This document shows, in pieces, positions 15,333 through 21,365 of a stretch of 23,249 nucleotides of DNA. Each line of letters begins with the position of its first letter. The stretch's first letter is position 1. The stretch is taken from positions 1-23,249 of the forward strand of contig DATMSM010000072.1 of the NCBI GenBank assembly GCA_035565355.1, read 5' to 3'. The stretch is from Ga0074130 sp035565355 (GTDB lineage: Bacteria > Pseudomonadota > Gammaproteobacteria > Burkholderiales > Rhodocyclaceae). Below the pieces are notes generated by a model. It was not told where the DNA came from, searched no databases, and worked only from the letters and a program-made list of their open reading frames with translations. Both the position numbers and the translations under genes were made by a program.

Positions 15333-16004
15333 TCAGATGATCTGCTTCAGATCATCAACAGTGAAACGGCCGTAGCCACCGACATCGACACCGATTTCAC
15401 CCTTGCCATTCCGCACCACGCCGCTGATGTAACCGAACTGCAGCGCGTTAACCTTCACATCCGCATTACCCTGAACCGCAGTCACGGCGAAGGTGTAGTT
15501 CCCCGCCTCCGCGGCCGTACCGTCGCTCTTCTTGCCGTCCCAGACAAAGTTCTGCACGCCGGCCTTCTGGCCTTCGAGATCGATCGTGCGCACGACATTG
15601 CCGTTTCCATCCTTGATCTCGATCTTGACGCGATCGGCATGGCTGGCTAGGTCGAAACCGCCGATTGAACCGCTTTCGGTAAGCGGCAGATTATTGCCCT
15701 CCACCAGCGCGCCATGGCCGACCAGCGCGGCCATCTGCAGCACCTGACTTTCAGAGGTACTGTTCATCATCGATGCCAGCGTCGTATTCAGGCGCTCGAT
15801 ACCGTCCACCGTGCTGATCTGCGCCAGTTGCGAGGTCATCTGGGCGTTGTCCATCGGATTCAGCGGGTCCTGATTCTTGAGCTGCGTCGTCAGCAGCGTC
15901 AGAAACTTGGTCTGCTGATCCTCAGCCTTGGTGGTGCCGCCGCGGTTGTTCGCCGCGTTGATCTGATCGTAAATCGAGCTGTCGTTCTTGACGGTAGTAA
16001 CCAT
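15333..16004 (-). CDS. flgD: Flagellar hook-capping (scaffold) protein
   Basis: FlgD sits at the tip of the growing hook and guides FlgE insertion, then leaves. It is 223 residues. The N-terminal signature QQTKFLTLLTTQLKNQDPLNPMDNAQMTSQLAQISTV is diagnostic of the family. The C-terminal half carries a FlgD Ig-like (FlgD_ig) segment with the GNVVRTIDLEGQKAGVQNFVWDGK type of motif, then the tudor-like end. A near-perfect ribosome-binding site (AAGGAGAG) lies before the ATG. It is 14 nt from flgC. Confidence 0.97.
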   Translation of the reverse strand: MVTTVKNDSSIYDQINAANNRGGTTKAEDQQTKFLTLLTTQLKNQDPLNPMDNAQMTSQLAQISTVDGIERLNTTLASMMNSTSESQVLQMAALVGHGALVEGNNLPLTESGSIGGFDLASHADRVKIEIKDGNGNVVRTIDLEGQKAGVQNFVWDGKKSDGTAAEAGNYTFAVTAVQGNADVKVNALQFGYISGVVRNGKGEIGVDVGGYGRFTVDDLKQII

Positions 16005-16018
16005 CTAACTCTCCTTCA

Positions 16019-16423
16019 TCACTGACCCAGGGTCAGCGTCCTTTGCATCAGCGTCTTGGCGGTATTCATCACCTCGACATTGTTCTGGTAGGCGCGCGAG
16101 GCGGAGATCATGTTCACCATCTCCTCCACCACATTCACATTGGGCATATTCACGATGCCCTTCTCGTCCGCCAGCGGATTCTTCGGGTCATAGACCTGGC
16201 GCATGGGCGCGGCACTCTCGACCACCTGGGTCACACGCACGCCGACACCGCCCGTCTCATTGACCGGCGTCGCCTTGAACACCACCTGCTTGGAGCGGTA
16301 AGGCTGGCCGTCGGCGCCGACCAGACTGTCGGCATTGGCGAGATTGCTGGCCGTCGTGTTCAGACGCGCCGACTGGGCAGTCAGGGCAGAACCGGCGATG
16401 GCGAAAACGTTATTCAGGCTCAT
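16019..16423 (-). CDS. flgC: Flagellar proximal rod protein
   Basis: FlgC is a proximal rod subunit exported by the flagellar secretion system. It is 134 residues, exactly family size. The N-terminus reads FAIAGSALTAQSARLNTTASNLANADS, the central part has VYDPKNPLADEKGIVNMPNVNVVEEMVNMI, and the end is SRAYQNNVEVMNTAKTLMQRTLTLGQ. GAGG lies in front of the ATG. It follows flgB by 9 nt. Confidence 0.98.
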   Translation of the reverse strand: MSLNNVFAIAGSALTAQSARLNTTASNLANADSLVGADGQPYRSKQVVFKATPVNETGGVGVRVTQVVESAAPMRQVYDPKNPLADEKGIVNMPNVNVVEEMVNMISASRAYQNNVEVMNTAKTLMQRTLTLGQ

Positions 16424-16432
16424 TTAGCGACC

Positions 16433-16840
16433 TCACTGGGATTGCATGGCCATACGCAAATCGCCAAAGCGACTGCGCAGCGCAGTGATCATGGCCTCGT
16501 ATTGCAGCGAGTTCTCTGCAAAGGCGGCGCGCTCGACGTCCATATTGACGGTATTGCCATCCACGGCACCCTGATATTCCGTGCGGTAACGCAGGTCGTC
16601 GCCAAACAGTGCAGCGGCCTCACCCTGCAGATGACGCGCCGAGGTCAGCTTCATATGCACGCCGCCATCACTCTTGCCCGCCATCGCATTGGACAGCGCA
16701 GAAGCGAAATCGACATCGCGGGCCTTGTAGTGCGGCGTATCCGCATTCGCGATGTTCGAGGCCAGCACTTCCTGACGATAGGCGCGCAGGTTCATCGCAG
16801 TGCGAAGGGTGCTGATCTCATTGTCAAGGCGATCAATCAT
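16433..16840 (-). CDS. flgB: Flagellar proximal rod protein, first gene of the flg operon
   Basis: FlgB forms the base of the proximal rod at the export gate. It is 135 residues from ATG 16840. The frame stays open upstream to 16960. The family start MIDRLDNEISTLRTAMNLRAYRQEVLASNIANADTPHYKARD fits 16840, and the extra upstream residues would run through the predicted sigma-54 promoter. No clear ribosome-binding site precedes this ATG. The C-terminus ends SLQYEAMITALRSRFGDLRMAMQSQ, as expected. It heads the eleven-gene flgBCDEFGHIJKL unit. Confidence 0.96.
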   Translation of the reverse strand: MIDRLDNEISTLRTAMNLRAYRQEVLASNIANADTPHYKARDVDFASALSNAMAGKSDGGVHMKLTSARHLQGEAAALFGDDLRYRTEYQGAVDGNTVNMDVERAAFAENSLQYEAMITALRSRFGDLRMAMQSQ

Positions 16841-16880
16841 GGGCCAGGAATGCGCAAAAGGTTCTAGACGCTGGACGTAA

Positions 16881-16896
16881 TGCACGGTCCGTGCCA
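16881..16896 (-). promoter_or_regulatory. Sigma-54 promoter for the flgB operon
   Basis: On the - strand the sequence is TGGCACG-GACC-GTGCA. It matches TGGCACG-N4-TTGCW except for one base (G for the first T of TTGC) and has the correct 10-nt GG-to-GC distance. The start of transcription would be near 16871, leaving about 30 nt to the flgB ATG. Confidence 0.78.
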
Positions 16897-17019
16897 GGGA
16901 AGGCGTCGTTCTGGAGAAAGCAATAAAACCAGCGCTTATCCGGCGTTCGGGGTAGCGCAAAGCGGCGCCCCGCCCTGATCGTCAGCCTTTCTTGCCGCCT
17001 CCCTGCGCGGCCAGATGCG

Positions 17020-17038
17020 CTCACGGCAAATCTTGCCG
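17020..17038. promoter_or_regulatory. CGGCAA-N3-TTGCCG palindrome between flgB and flgA
   Basis: CGGCAA (17024-17029) and TTGCCG (17033-17038) surround ATC. The left flank CTCA extends the similarity with the flgK-leader site to 9 of 10 bases. It is about 130 bp upstream of the flgB sigma-54 promoter, a normal enhancer distance, and 38 bp upstream of flgA. A further TTGCCG half-site lies at 16992-16997. The binding protein is not identified; a FleR/FlrC/FleQ-type activator is an inference. Confidence 0.5.
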
Positions 17039-17076
17039 CCCTTGCCTCGCCGGCCTGCGCATGTTTGAATCGGGGC

Positions 17077-17769
17077 ATGTTGAAGAAAGCCCACCGTTTC
17101 CTGTTCGCCGCCCTGATCCTGCTGGCTGCCCTCCCGGCCCATGCTCGCGACGACAATGCCCAGATTCACGCCGCCATTGAAAGCTATCTGCGCAAGCAGA
17201 CCACCGGCTTGCCCGGCCAGGCCAGCTTCAATATCAATCCGGTGGAAAGCAACCCCAGCCGCGGCCCCTGCTCCGCCCTGGATGTCAGTATGGCGCCCGG
17301 GGCCCGCAGCATCGGTCGCACCACCGTGCTGGTGCGCTGCCGCAGCGAAGCCGGCTGGGCCATTTATGTCCCGGTGCAGATTCGCGTGGTCACCGAGTAC
17401 CTGGTCAGCAGCCGGCCGCTGAACCAGGGCCAACTGATCAGCGCCAGCGACCTGGCCCGCCAGAGCGGCGATCTCGGCGACCTGCCGAATGGCGTGCTGC
17501 TTGACCCTTCGCAGGCCGTGGGCCAGATCGCCGCCCGCCCCATCCCGACCGGCAAGCCTCTGATGGCGGAGTTGCTGCGCCAGGCGCCGGTGATCCAGGC
17601 AGGCCAGAGCGTCAAGGTCGTCTCACGCGGCCCTTCCTTTGAGGTCTCCAGTGAAGGCAAGGCGCTGACTGCCGCCGCCGACGGCAAGGTCGTGCAGGTC
17701 CGGCTCAACACGGGGCAGGTGGTCAGCGGCCTGGCGCGCGCGGGCGGCGTTGTTGAAATCACTTTTTAA
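17077..17769 (+). CDS. flgA: Flagellar P-ring assembly chaperone
   Basis: FlgA is a periplasmic chaperone that helps FlgI assemble into the P ring. It is 230 residues from ATG 17077, with a Sec signal peptide (LKKAHRFLFAALILLAALPAHA) cleaved near residue 23. The N-terminal half contains the Cys pair region around PCSALDV and VRCRSEAGW. The C-terminal SAF domain begins at SRPLNQGQLISASDLA and ends GQVVSGLARAGGVVEITF. A TTG at 17065 is an alternative start with no better ribosome-binding site. It is divergent from flgB, with 236 nt between start codons. No sigma-54 or FliA promoter on the + strand was recognised, so its promoter is unclear. Confidence 0.95.
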   Translation: MLKKAHRFLFAALILLAALPAHARDDNAQIHAAIESYLRKQTTGLPGQASFNINPVESNPSRGPCSALDVSMAPGARSIGRTTVLVRCRSEAGWAIYVPVQIRVVTEYLVSSRPLNQGQLISASDLARQSGDLGDLPNGVLLDPSQAVGQIAARPIPTGKPLMAELLRQAPVIQAGQSVKVVSRGPSFEVSSEGKALTAAADGKVVQVRLNTGQVVSGLARAGGVVEITF

Positions 17770-17823
17770 TGGCGCCCGCTCGGGGTAAGATACTGGCAGG
17801 CAAGGTATTTGCTCAACCATGTT

Positions 17824-17843
17824 GGCCGGTTTTTTTGCCGGCC
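17824..17843. repeat. GGCCGG-T7-G-CCGGCC hairpin between flgA and flgM
   Basis: Perfect 6-bp GC-rich arms enclose a T-rich loop. It is placed where a terminator for flgA would be expected, but the T-run lies in the loop rather than after the stem, so it is not a standard intrinsic terminator. Confidence 0.4.
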
Positions 17844-17888
17844 TCCGCCTGTTTTCGCAAATATTGCAAAAGCCGGAGAATTAAAGGC

Positions 17889-17915
17889 TCAAGTTTTGCT
17901 GTAGCCTGCCGTTGT
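17889..17915 (+). promoter_or_regulatory. FliA (sigma-28) promoter for flgM-flgN
   Basis: The -35 is TCAAGTTT (17889-17896), 7 of 8 to the TAAAGTTT consensus. The spacer is exactly 11 nt and the -10 is GCCGTTGT (17908-17915), which keeps the key GCCG. The flgM start is 35 nt downstream. A FliA-dependent flgM promoter is the classical arrangement. Confidence 0.72.
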
Positions 17916-17950
17916 GACAGTGGCAAACCCCTGCCAAACCAGGAAATAAC

Positions 17951-18256
17951 GTGAAGATCGACTCCAACAAGCCCGCCAGCACACCGAGCGCCCCCACCGG
18001 GCAGGCTCGCGCACGTGCCGGTCAGGCCGGGGCCGCTCCCACGGCGCCAGCCGGCGGTGCCGCACAGGCCACCGCCGCCACGCTGAGCGGTACTCAAACC
18101 GTAGACAGCATCCTGGCCAACACCCCGGTTGTAGACGTCGATCGCGTTGCCGAAATCAAGCGCGCCATTGCCGAAGGCCGTTTCCAGATCAATCCCGAAA
18201 AGATTGCCGACGGCCTGCTGCAAAGCGTGCGTGACATGCTGGCAAGCGAACGTTAG
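17951..18256 (+). CDS. flgM: Anti-sigma-28 factor
   Basis: FlgM binds and inhibits the flagellar sigma factor FliA until the hook is complete, when it is exported and late genes switch on. It is 101 residues, normal for the family, starting with GTG at 17951 after AGGA. The N-terminal half is low in complexity (Ala, Pro, Gly, Thr), as expected for the disordered exported part. The C-terminal half holds the sigma-binding helices: PVVDVDRVAEIKRAIAEG and FQINPEKIADGLLQSVRDML. Its partner fliA is 2.3 kb away on the other strand. A FliA promoter lies just upstream, giving the expected feedback loop. flgN starts 4 nt after its stop. Confidence 0.95.
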   Translation: MKIDSNKPASTPSAPTGQARARAGQAGAAPTAPAGGAAQATAATLSGTQTVDSILANTPVVDVDRVAEIKRAIAEGRFQINPEKIADGLLQSVRDMLASER

Positions 18257-18260
18257 GCCC

Positions 18261-18728
18261 ATGTCCGCCCCCCTGCTGTCCGCCATTGCCGCCGAAACTG
18301 CGGCGCTGCAACGCTTTATCGCCGTGCTTGAAGAAGAGCAGAAGCTCCTCATCAGCGGTAATGCCGATGCCGTACTGCCGCTGATCGAGCAGAAGACCGT
18401 CCTCATCGCCGAACTTGGCAGCGCCGGCCAGCAACGTGAAGCCGCACTGCAGGCACTGGGCGTGGAGATCCGCAAGGAGGCCATGGAGGCCTGGATCGCC
18501 GGAGCCGCCGCGGAACTCAAGGCACCCTGGCAGGCGCTGCTGGAACTGGCGCAAGCCGCCAATCGCCTCAACAGCACCAATGGCCAGCTTATCAATACCC
18601 GCCTGCAGTACAACCAGCAGGCGCTGTCCATCCTCGTGAATGCCTCCGGCAGCCTCAGCGACGACACCTACGGCCCGGACGGCCACAAGAGCGCCGGTGC
18701 CAGCTCGCGCACGCTCGGCAGCGCGTAA
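18261..18728 (+). CDS. flgN: Flagellar export chaperone for FlgK/FlgL
   Basis: FlgN is a cytosolic chaperone that escorts FlgK and FlgL to the export apparatus. It is 155 residues and predicted mostly helical, with LQRFIAVLEEEQKLLISGNADAVLPLIEQKTVLIAEL at the N-terminus and a family-typical late segment NRLNSTNGQLINTRLQYNQQALSIL. The frame is open upstream into flgM, but ATG 18261, just after the flgM stop, gives the family length and N-terminus. It is co-transcribed with flgM. The C-terminal tail (about 135-155) is Gly/Ser-rich and probably flexible, like the partner-binding tail of the family. Confidence 0.93.
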   Translation: MSAPLLSAIAAETAALQRFIAVLEEEQKLLISGNADAVLPLIEQKTVLIAELGSAGQQREAALQALGVEIRKEAMEAWIAGAAAELKAPWQALLELAQAANRLNSTNGQLINTRLQYNQQALSILVNASGSLSDDTYGPDGHKSAGASSRTLGSA

Positions 18729-18759
18729 AGCGCCGCCACCTCCTCACGTTCTTAATTCC

Positions 18760-18804
18760 CGGGCTCAGCCCGCAAGCCAGGGCTAGCGGCAGGCCCGGCG
18801 GGCT
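18760..18804. terminator. Hairpins between convergent flgN and motD
   Basis: CGGGCT (18760-18765) with AGCCCG (18767-18772) forms a tight stem. Alternatively AGCCCGC (18767-18773) pairs with GCGGGCT (18798-18804). The two foldings are mutually exclusive. There is no U-tract, so they are only candidate terminators. Confidence 0.35.
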
Positions 18805-18817
18805 TACATTCGCTGGA

Positions 18818-18833
18818 CCGCACCCAGGTGCGG
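18818..18833. terminator. CCGCACC-CA-GGTGCGG hairpin after motD
   Basis: Perfect 7-bp arms (18818-18824 and 18827-18833) lie just past the motD stop on the - strand. This is a candidate transcription end for the flhF-motD cluster, without a U-run. Confidence 0.4.
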
Positions 18834-18841
18834 GCCGCTCC

Positions 18842-19657
18842 TCAAAGCGGGAGCGCTACGCCTTCATCCGGAATTTGCGATTGGATGGTGATGGCCACAC
18901 GGCGATTACGCTGACGGCCTTCGGGTGTGTCATTACTGGCCACCGGCCGCTGATCCGCAAAACCGGTGGCCGTGAGCAGGCGCGCGTCGACACCATTTTC
19001 GATGAAAAGCCGCACCACGCTGGATGCGCGCACGACGGACAACTCCCAGTTCGACGGAAAGAGCACGCTGTTGATCGGCGCATTGTCGGTATGCCCTTCG
19101 ACCGTGATCGGGAAATCACTGCCGGCCAGTATCTTGCCCACATTCGCCAGCACCACGATGGCCTTCACGTCCAGCGTCGCCTGGCCGGATTCGAACAGCA
19201 CGCTGGCATCGATGTCGAGCGTAATGCCCAGCGCATTTTCAGTCACCCGCACCTGCCCGCTCTTGACCAGCGGGTTGAGCACTTCCATCAGCTGCTGGGC
19301 CATATTGCGCATGCGTTCACGGTTCTTGCGCTTCTGCTCTTCGACCTTGGGCGAGCTCGGCTTGATCTGCGGCGGCGTGACCAGTTGCGAACTCTGCTGC
19401 GTCGTGTTCATCACCTGCATAGCCCCGGCCGTGGTGCCCGGCACATTGCGGAAGGCGGAATTGATGGCATCGGAAAGAATGCGGTACTTGCCCTCATTGA
19501 CCGATGAGATCGCATACATCACGACAAAGAAGGCGAACAACAGCGTAATGAAGTCGGCATAGGAGACGAGCCAGCGCTCGTGGTTCTCGTGCTCCTCTTC
19601 GTGCTTTCTGCGCGCCAAGGCCGTCAGGTCCGCTGAGTCGCCGGAATGGCGTGGCAA
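18842..19657 (-). CDS. motD: Flagellar motor stator protein MotD (MotB family)
   Basis: MotD pairs with MotC to form a stator that anchors to peptidoglycan and passes ions to turn the motor. It is 271 residues from TTG 19657. One transmembrane helix (about 30-52) contains the ion-carrying aspartate in the SYADFITLLFAFFVVMYAIS segment (Asp35). The OmpA-like peptidoglycan-binding domain is at about 180-265, with VEGHTDNAPI and FADQRPVASNDTPEGRQRNRRVAI. A second TTG at 19618 gives the start ARRKHEEEHENHERW, which I recall as the common family N-terminus, so the true start may be there. The 150-nt gap to motC is unusual and holds a duplicated piece of the motC end. That a separate MotA/MotB pair exists elsewhere is an inference from other bacteria. 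Confidence 0.94.
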   Translation of the reverse strand: MPRHSGDSADLTALARRKHEEEHENHERWLVSYADFITLLFAFFVVMYAISSVNEGKYRILSDAINSAFRNVPGTTAGAMQVMNTTQQSSQLVTPPQIKPSSPKVEEQKRKNRERMRNMAQQLMEVLNPLVKSGQVRVTENALGITLDIDASVLFESGQATLDVKAIVVLANVGKILAGSDFPITVEGHTDNAPINSVLFPSNWELSVVRASSVVRLFIENGVDARLLTATGFADQRPVASNDTPEGRQRNRRVAITIQSQIPDEGVALPL

Positions 19658-19680
19658 ACGACTCTCGATCCGCCCGGAGC

Positions 19681-19735
19681 CTGCTTCATTTTGCGAAGTA
19701 ACCCTGAAGACGGCTTTCGATGATCCTCGGATTGT
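19681..19735 (-). repeat. Duplicate of the motC 3' end (non-coding copy A)
   Basis: The 55 bp match the motC terminus at 19803-19857 in 51 positions. Read in the motC frame it encodes the same final residues NPRIIESRLQGYFAK and stop. The four differences (ATC/ATT, GGT/GGC, TAC/TAT, TTC/TTT) are all third-position and synonymous. Confidence 0.9.
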
Positions 19736-19792
19736 GGCTACGGCCGCACTGCGTGCTTAAGCTGCTGCGCAGCTTAGCCTTCACCGCAATCC
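19729..19792. mobile_element. 64-bp palindromic element with possible three-way junction
   Basis: Terminal inverted repeats GGATTGTGG (19729-19737) and CCGCAATCC (19784-19792) match at 8 of 9 positions. Inside, GGC (19742-19744) pairs with GCC (19777-19779), and TAAGCTGC (19758-19765) pairs with GCAGCTTA (19769-19776). GCAC (19746-19749) with GTGC (19753-19756) makes a side hairpin. This looks like a REP- or MITE-type extragenic element. Mobility is inferred from structure only. Confidence 0.5.
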
Positions 19793-19802
19793 TTGAGCTT
19801 AT

Positions 19803-19857
19803 CTGCTTCATTTTGCAAAATAGCCCTGAAGACGGCTTTCGATAATCCTCGGATTGT
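19803..19857 (-). repeat. motC 3' end (functional copy B of the 55-bp repeat)
   Basis: This is the copy that closes the motC reading frame; see the partner at 19681-19735. It uses ATT, TAT and TTT where copy A has the GC-richer ATC, TAC and TTC. Confidence 0.9.
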
Positions 19858-20551
19858 CACCGTTGGCGATGCCGACCAGGCCGTCGATATACATTTCGCG
19901 CACAGCCACCGTATCGCCGATACAGGACATGATCTTCTTGGCCATGGGCAGGAAGATCAGATTGGCGGAACCGACGCCGTAGATCGTGGCGACAAAGGCG
20001 ACGGCGATGCCGGCACCTAGCTTGCTCGGGTCGGACAGGTTTTCCATCACATGGATAAGGCCCATGACCGCGCCAAGAATACCGATGGTCGGGGCATAAC
20101 CGCCGGCAGCGTCCCATATCTTTGCGGATGCCTTGAGTTGATGCTCATAAGTGCCCAGCTCAACCTCCAGCACTTCGCGCAGGCGCATCGGCTCAGCCCC
20201 ATCTACCAGCAGCTGCAAGCCCTTGCGGACGAAAGGGTCGCGTAGCGTGGCGATCTCATTCTCCAGCGCCAGCAGGCCTTCCTTGCGCGCCAGGCTGCTC
20301 CAGCGCGTCACTTGCTCGACCACCTGCTGATCGCCGCCCTTGGGCGGGAAGAAGACCCAGCGGGTCAAGGCCAGGCCACGCTTGAACACCGGGAACGGGC
20401 TCTGCAGCATGATGGCGCCAAGCGTGCCGCCGATGACGATAAGAAAGGCGGTAGGCTGAACCAGGGAGTCGACATGCCCACCTTCGAGCACTTGACCGCC
20501 GACAATGGCAGCAATCGAAATAAGCAGGCCGAGCAGGCTGATTTTGTCCAT
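19808..20551 (-). CDS. motC: Flagellar motor stator protein MotC (MotA family)
   Basis: MotC is the cytoplasm-facing partner of MotD in the stator complex of the inner membrane. It is 247 residues with four hydrophobic segments: about 5-22, 33-50, and two after residue 145 in AGGYAPTIGILGAVMGLIHVM and GAGIAVAFVATIYGVGSANLIFLPM. The cytoplasmic loop contains the conserved RDPFVRKGLQLLVDG and EPMRLREVLE, which carry the charged residues that contact FliG. Length and the pairing with MotD favour MotC/PomA type over the longer MotA. A ribosome-binding site (GGAGTAAGG) lies before the ATG, which is 3 nt from the fliA stop. The last 15 codons exist again downstream as a non-coding duplicate. Confidence 0.95.
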   Translation of the reverse strand: MDKISLLGLLISIAAIVGGQVLEGGHVDSLVQPTAFLIVIGGTLGAIMLQSPFPVFKRGLALTRWVFFPPKGGDQQVVEQVTRWSSLARKEGLLALENEIATLRDPFVRKGLQLLVDGAEPMRLREVLEVELGTYEHQLKASAKIWDAAGGYAPTIGILGAVMGLIHVMENLSDPSKLGAGIAVAFVATIYGVGSANLIFLPMAKKIMSCIGDTVAVREMYIDGLVGIANGDNPRIIESRLQGYFAK

Positions 20552-20554
20552 GCC

Positions 20555-21331
20555 TTACTCCGTATCCGCCTGCTTGCGGGGCGGCCGGCCACGGCGCTTG
20601 GCCGTCTTCAGCTTGCCATCCTCGCCCAGCACCTGGGCACGCAGGCGTGCAATCGCCTGGCTATGCAACTGACATACCCGGGATTCCGTCACGCCGAGTA
20701 CTTCGCCGATTTCGCGCAAATTGAGCTCCTCTTCGTAGTACAGCGACATTACCAGTTTTTCACGCTCGGGTAGGCCCTCTATGCCCTTCACCAGGGCACC
20801 TCGCATGTCGTCTTCAAGCAACAGTGCCAGCGGATCCTGGTTCGCGCCCGTTTCATGGCGGTCAAGGAACTCTTCGTCTCCGTCATGGCCGCTCAGGTCT
20901 TCCAGGCTCAGCAACTGATGGCCGCGCGCATCGCCGAGCAGGCGCTGGTAGTCGGCCAGCGGCATGTCCAGCGCCGCCGCAAGCTCGGTTTCGTTGGGCT
21001 GACGACCGTGCTGGTGTTCCAACTGCGTGATCGCCGCCTCGACACGGCGCATATCGCGCCGCACGCTGCGCGGCACCCAGTCGTTCTCGCGCAGGCCGTC
21101 CAGCATGGCGCCGCGGATGCGCTGCACGGCATAGGTCTCGAACTGCGCGCCCTGCCCGTCCACGAAACGGCCGCATGCATCCAGCAGACCGAGCATGCCG
21201 TTCTGGATCAGATCCTCGGCCTGAACACTGGCCGGCAGTCGGGCCATCAGGTGAAAGGCAATGCGTTTGACGAGCGGTGCGTACTGAACGACAAGCTGCT
21301 GCTTGTCGAGCACGCCGTGTGCGGTATACAT
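20555..21331 (-). CDS. fliA: RNA polymerase sigma factor for late flagellar genes (sigma-28)
   Basis: FliA directs RNA polymerase to late promoters such as flagellin and flgM and is held inactive by FlgM. It is 258 residues, a little longer than the enteric protein. The N-terminus YTAHGVLDKQQLVVQYAPLVKRIAFHLMARLP is diagnostic. Region 2 contains ASVQAEDLIQNGMLGLLDA and FETYAVQRIRGAMLDGLRENDWVPRS. Region 4 contains LPEREKLVMSLYYEEELNLREIGEVLGVTESRVCQLHSQAI. The Lys/Arg-rich tail (KTAKRRGRPPRKQ) is extra and resembles an AT-hook. It lies between flhG and motC in one transcription unit. Confidence 0.98.
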   Translation of the reverse strand: MYTAHGVLDKQQLVVQYAPLVKRIAFHLMARLPASVQAEDLIQNGMLGLLDACGRFVDGQGAQFETYAVQRIRGAMLDGLRENDWVPRSVRRDMRRVEAAITQLEHQHGRQPNETELAAALDMPLADYQRLLGDARGHQLLSLEDLSGHDGDEEFLDRHETGANQDPLALLLEDDMRGALVKGIEGLPEREKLVMSLYYEEELNLREIGEVLGVTESRVCQLHSQAIARLRAQVLGEDGKLKTAKRRGRPPRKQADTE

Positions 21332-21365
21332 CGATAAAGATCGGACAGCCGTTTTCCTGCGCCGA

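Noticed and set aside
17857..17867. GCAA-ATA-TTGC near flgM as a third activator site
   Set aside because: Only the inner 8 bases match; such a short palindrome is expected by chance in a gap of this size.
17921..17934. TGGCAAACCCCTGC as a sigma-54 promoter before flgM
   Set aside because: The distance between GG and GC is 9 nt instead of 10, and a better FliA promoter lies just upstream.
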